NCBI GenBank assembly: GCA_003555185.1
Contig: PWFZ01000009.1
Span: 1-10,618, forward strand
Reading direction: 5' to 3'
DNA from: Balneolaceae bacterium
GTDB taxonomy: Bacteria > Bacteroidota > Rhodothermia > Balneolales > Balneolaceae
DNA length: 10,618 nt
The position numbers and the translations under genes were made by a program. The first letter of the stretch is position 1; the number at the start of each line of letters is the position of its first letter. Positions 8,568-10,618 of the stretch are shown in pieces. Below the pieces are notes generated by a model. That model did no database searches, was not told the DNA's origin, and saw only the letters and a program-made list of their open reading frames with translations.

Positions 8568-9508
8568 AAACTATATATTTGATTATCATTTTTTTTATCG
8601 GTGCACCGATCAATCTGATTTCCCAATCATTTGATAAGCATCAAAAAAATGATCAAATCTCTATCACGAAGGATAATTTCATCACTCCGGTGATGCAGAG
8701 AACTGTTACTGAGGAGAATTATGGAACCAATCTGCAGAGAACGTTTACCGATAAACCCGGACTAGCTTTCCTTTCCTCCGCTCTTATTCCGGGGGCGGGT
8801 CAGGCAGTAAATAAAAATTGGTTTCGTTCGGGCTTATATATTGCGGTGGAAGCGGCTTCCATCTATTTCATGCTTGATTATAGAAGCAGGGGGCAACGTG
8901 GCGAGAGGAATTACGAGCAGTTTGTGGATCAAAACTGGAGTGTAGTTCAATACGCCAACTGGATTATTGAATACCATGAAATGAACGGGCTTACCAATCC
9001 ATATCTAGATGACTTGAAGACGATGATGGAGGGAACGTCAGCTAGTTTTAACAACTCTGTAGACTGGAACAAGGTGGATCTTGAACTGCTTCGGAATGCC
9101 GAAAGAAATACCGCTTATATTGTAACGGATTACTTTGCCGCAAACAACTTCTCCCATGTTTTGCCGGGATACGGGTCGCAACAGTACTACGAACTTGTAG
9201 CCAAATACTTCCAGTTCCAAGGTGGCTGGAATGACTATTATGGATTTCACCAAACAAACGGGACAAATCCATTTCTGATAGATCGGAATGGCGGTAAGGC
9301 GAGCCCCATGTTTTTTGATGGCGTAAGAAAAGCACAGCAGTTTAATGATGATTTTAGATTCTCAAGAAATTTACTTTCTCTGCTCATAGCAAATCATTTC
9401 ATCTCTGCATTCGACAGCTATTTCACATTTAAACTGAAACAAAACAGGCTTGTAACTACTACAAGCGTCATTCCGGGACAGCAATTTCAACTTCGATATA
9501 ACTTCTAA
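8564..9508 (+). CDS. DUF5683-like membrane/envelope protein
   Basis: This 314-residue protein starts at an ATG that overlaps the preceding stop by four bases (ATGA), implying translational coupling with the peptidase-barrel gene. It has a hydrophobic N-terminus (about 4-20, ending LISQS) that looks like a signal peptide. A block PGLAFLSSALIPGAGQ (65-80) followed by a hydrophobic stretch (about 88-105) is the core signature of DUF5683-type proteins common in Bacteroidota. A polar central region (about 107-265) is rich in Tyr, Asn and Trp. A second hydrophobic segment, NLLSLLIANHFISAFDSYF (269-287), carries the conserved Asp (D284) of the family's C-terminal membrane part. The chain ends in FQLRYNF, an aromatic terminus of the kind seen in outer-membrane barrels, so its membrane is uncertain. 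The family has no established biochemical function. The coupling suggests a partnership with the upstream outer-membrane peptidase; this is inference. Confidence 0.7.
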   Translation: MKTIYLIIIFFIGAPINLISQSFDKHQKNDQISITKDNFITPVMQRTVTEENYGTNLQRTFTDKPGLAFLSSALIPGAGQAVNKNWFRSGLYIAVEAASIYFMLDYRSRGQRGERNYEQFVDQNWSVVQYANWIIEYHEMNGLTNPYLDDLKTMMEGTSASFNNSVDWNKVDLELLRNAERNTAYIVTDYFAANNFSHVLPGYGSQQYYELVAKYFQFQGGWNDYYGFHQTNGTNPFLIDRNGGKASPMFFDGVRKAQQFNDDFRFSRNLLSLLIANHFISAFDSYFTFKLKQNRLVTTTSVIPGQQFQLRYNF

Positions 9509-9512
9509 GAAC

Positions 9513-10364
9513 GTGAAGAAAGTCTTATTTTTAAGCATGGATACGATCAAAAAAATCTTTACCAATAAACTATTTTACTCGGTCATTGGAGGCCTGGTAA
9601 GTGCAGGAATTATTTTAGCAGTTGTGCTGGAGTTCTTCATCATGCCGAACTTTACGAACTTTAATCAAGGAGTTACTGTACCTGATATTACCAAAATTTC
9701 GTTACAGGAAGCTCAGGAAAAATTGGAGCGATATGGATTACGCCATGAAGTGTTAGACCGTCGTGCAAACTCTGTTTATCCGGCTGATTATATTATCGAT
9801 CAGGCTCCTGCCGCACTTCAAATAGTAAAGCCAAATAGAAAAGTCTATCTAACAGTAAATACTGAAGTAAGGCCAACTGCTGTAGTACCCGATGTGGTTA
9901 GTCTCACGCTCAGAAATGCAGAAATTCAGATCGAAAATTATGGCTTTACGGTTGGAACCAGAAGTTATGAATCTTCACGGTTTCGAAACACGATATTACG
10001 ACAATCCCTGGCACCCGGAGATACAGTAGCACGTGGAGCCACCATTAATCTGGTTGTAAGTGATGGGCTTGGAGACCGTATTGTAACCGTTCCTGATATT
10101 GTGGGTGATAGACTTTCTGAAGCCCAGCAAAAAATTCGACGAGCGGGTTTGCGTGTTGGAGAGATCCGATTCGAAGCCAGCCGTGATGTTGTACCAAATA
10201 CCGTTCTTTCTTTCACACCTGATGAAGAAGAGTTAACTGAAGGAGAAACTCTCACATTGATTGTATCAGAGCGGTTCGACGCGCGTGAAGAATCAGAAGG
10301 GGGCGCTGTTGATGCAGACACTACCCTCCCTCCCTCATTAAATGACCTGAATACCGATAATTAA
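9513..10364 (+). CDS. Membrane-anchored PASTA-domain protein (three PASTA repeats, no kinase domain)
   Basis: This is a bitopic inner-membrane protein of up to 283 residues. Numbering from the GTG at 9513, a Lys-containing cytoplasmic tail is followed by one membrane helix (about 21-44) and three PASTA repeats, each opening with a VPD motif: about 52-117 (VTVPDITK), 122-183 (VVPDVVS) and 190-252 (VTVPDIVG). An acidic Glu/Asp-rich tail (253-283) ends the chain. PASTA domains bind peptidoglycan stem peptides or beta-lactams in other proteins, so a periplasmic wall-sensing or scaffold role is plausible; there is no kinase or transpeptidase domain. Two starts are possible: GTG 9513, four bases after the previous stop, or ATG 9537 (residue 9, MDTIKKIFTNK), which also leaves the membrane helix intact. 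Neither has a Shine-Dalgarno sequence. I give the longer form, but ATG 9537 is equally credible. rpe follows 11 bases downstream. Confidence 0.88.
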   Translation: MKKVLFLSMDTIKKIFTNKLFYSVIGGLVSAGIILAVVLEFFIMPNFTNFNQGVTVPDITKISLQEAQEKLERYGLRHEVLDRRANSVYPADYIIDQAPAALQIVKPNRKVYLTVNTEVRPTAVVPDVVSLTLRNAEIQIENYGFTVGTRSYESSRFRNTILRQSLAPGDTVARGATINLVVSDGLGDRIVTVPDIVGDRLSEAQQKIRRAGLRVGEIRFEASRDVVPNTVLSFTPDEEELTEGETLTLIVSERFDAREESEGGAVDADTTLPPSLNDLNTDN

Positions 10365-10375
10365 AAAACCGATAA

Positions 10376-10618
10376 ATGAACTTTTCACTTCCCGTATTAG
10401 CCCCATCTATTCTTGCTGCTGACTTTGCCAATCTTGGCGATGATATTCAAACCTGTACAGAAGCCGGAATCGAATGGCTTCATTGCGATATTATGGACGG
10501 ACATTTTGTGCCCAATATCAGCTACGGCCCCATGATTGTTGAGGCAGCCGGCAGAGCAGCACCCGACGCTTTTTTAGATGTTCATCTGATGATTGAAAAT
10601 CCGGATCAATACATTGAG
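10376..10618 (+). CDS. rpe: Ribulose-phosphate 3-epimerase, N-terminal part (3' end outside window)
   Basis: The first 81 codons are present, starting at ATG 10376 and running off the right edge; the full enzyme is normally about 215-230 residues. The N-terminus is diagnostic: LAPSILAADFANL (8-20) with the conserved Ser at 11, then WLHCDIMDGHFVPN (34-47) with metal-ligand His37 and catalytic/metal-ligand Asp39, then FLDVHLMIENP (66-76) with His70. These match the (beta/alpha)8 Rpe family, which interconverts ribulose 5-phosphate and xylulose 5-phosphate in the cytoplasmic pentose phosphate pathway and uses a divalent metal. The 11-base gap after the PASTA gene suggests co-transcription. Nothing is odd in the visible part. 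Confidence 0.96.
   Translation, partial: MNFSLPVLAPSILAADFANLGDDIQTCTEAGIEWLHCDIMDGHFVPNISYGPMIVEAAGRAAPDAFLDVHLMIENPDQYIE

Noticed and set aside
8597..8610. Perfect 14-base palindrome ATCGGTGCACCGAT near the start of the DUF5683-like gene.
   Set aside because: About one palindrome of this length is expected by chance in 10 kb. It lies inside a coding signal peptide, has no T-run after it on the + strand, and no second copy was noticed nearby.
9506..9527. TAAGA/TCTTA pairing followed by a T-run between the DUF5683-like and PASTA genes, as a possible terminator.
   Set aside because: The stem is only five AT-rich pairs with a 12-base loop, too weak for an intrinsic terminator, and it overlaps the likely start of the PASTA gene.
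9965..10321. A 118-codon open frame on the - strand opposite the PASTA repeats.
   Set aside because: It is a Ser/Arg/Pro-rich shadow of the strongly supported PASTA gene, with no recognisable motif and no promoter or spacing of its own.
10353..10375. Direct repeat ACCGATAA at 10353-10360 and 10368-10375, around the PASTA stop and before the rpe ATG.
   Set aside because: It is only 8 bases in AT-rich junction DNA, with one copy coding. It is probably chance, with no known operator match.

Overview
The window looks like chromosomal DNA from the Bacteroidota/Balneolota side of the FCB group, most likely a Balneola-like marine or halophilic bacterium. The reasons are a type IX secretion (T9SS) PorV-type outer-membrane protein, a secreted protein with a C-terminal T9SS sorting domain, a DUF5683-type membrane protein, start codons with no Shine-Dalgarno sequence, and signal peptides ending in A-Q. 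The DNA is moderately AT-rich. The genus is an inference; no rRNA or species marker is present. Every gene is on the + strand.

Layout. The 3' part of a thiolase gene (2-535) enters from the left. A gene-free 305-base AT-rich gap (536-840) follows, with a nested inverted repeat and a weak promoter candidate. A compact run of genes then begins, with junctions of 13, 1, -4, 4 and 11 bases: a PorV-like barrel (841-1977); a 1067-residue M6-peptidase-like protein with a T9SS sorting domain (1991-5194); a 1123-residue protein fusing a zinc peptidase, a beta-propeller and an Omp85-like barrel (5196-8567); a DUF5683-like membrane protein (8564-9508); a kinase-less PASTA protein (9513-10364); and the first 81 codons of ribulose-phosphate 3-epimerase (10376 to the window edge). 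The spacing suggests one operon. No tRNA, rRNA, CRISPR array, transposon or broken gene was seen.

How the genes may work together. The first four genes all concern the outer membrane or cell surface. PorV-type proteins receive T9SS substrates through their C-terminal sorting domain, and the next gene encodes such a substrate. The following gene encodes an outer-membrane-anchored peptidase and is translationally coupled to the DUF5683-like protein. The PASTA protein probably faces the peptidoglycan. Rpe is a housekeeping pentose-phosphate enzyme at the operon end.

The points most worth a second look are: (1) the M6-like protein keeps the whole family framework but its HExxH zinc motif reads AQIAS, so it is a predicted pseudoprotease; (2) a textbook intrinsic-terminator hairpin (2014-2052) lies inside that gene's signal-peptide codons just after porV, which suggests attenuation; (3) the peptidase-propeller-barrel fusion; and (4) a PASTA-rpe junction that resembles the prkC-rpe neighbourhood of Firmicutes without the kinase.
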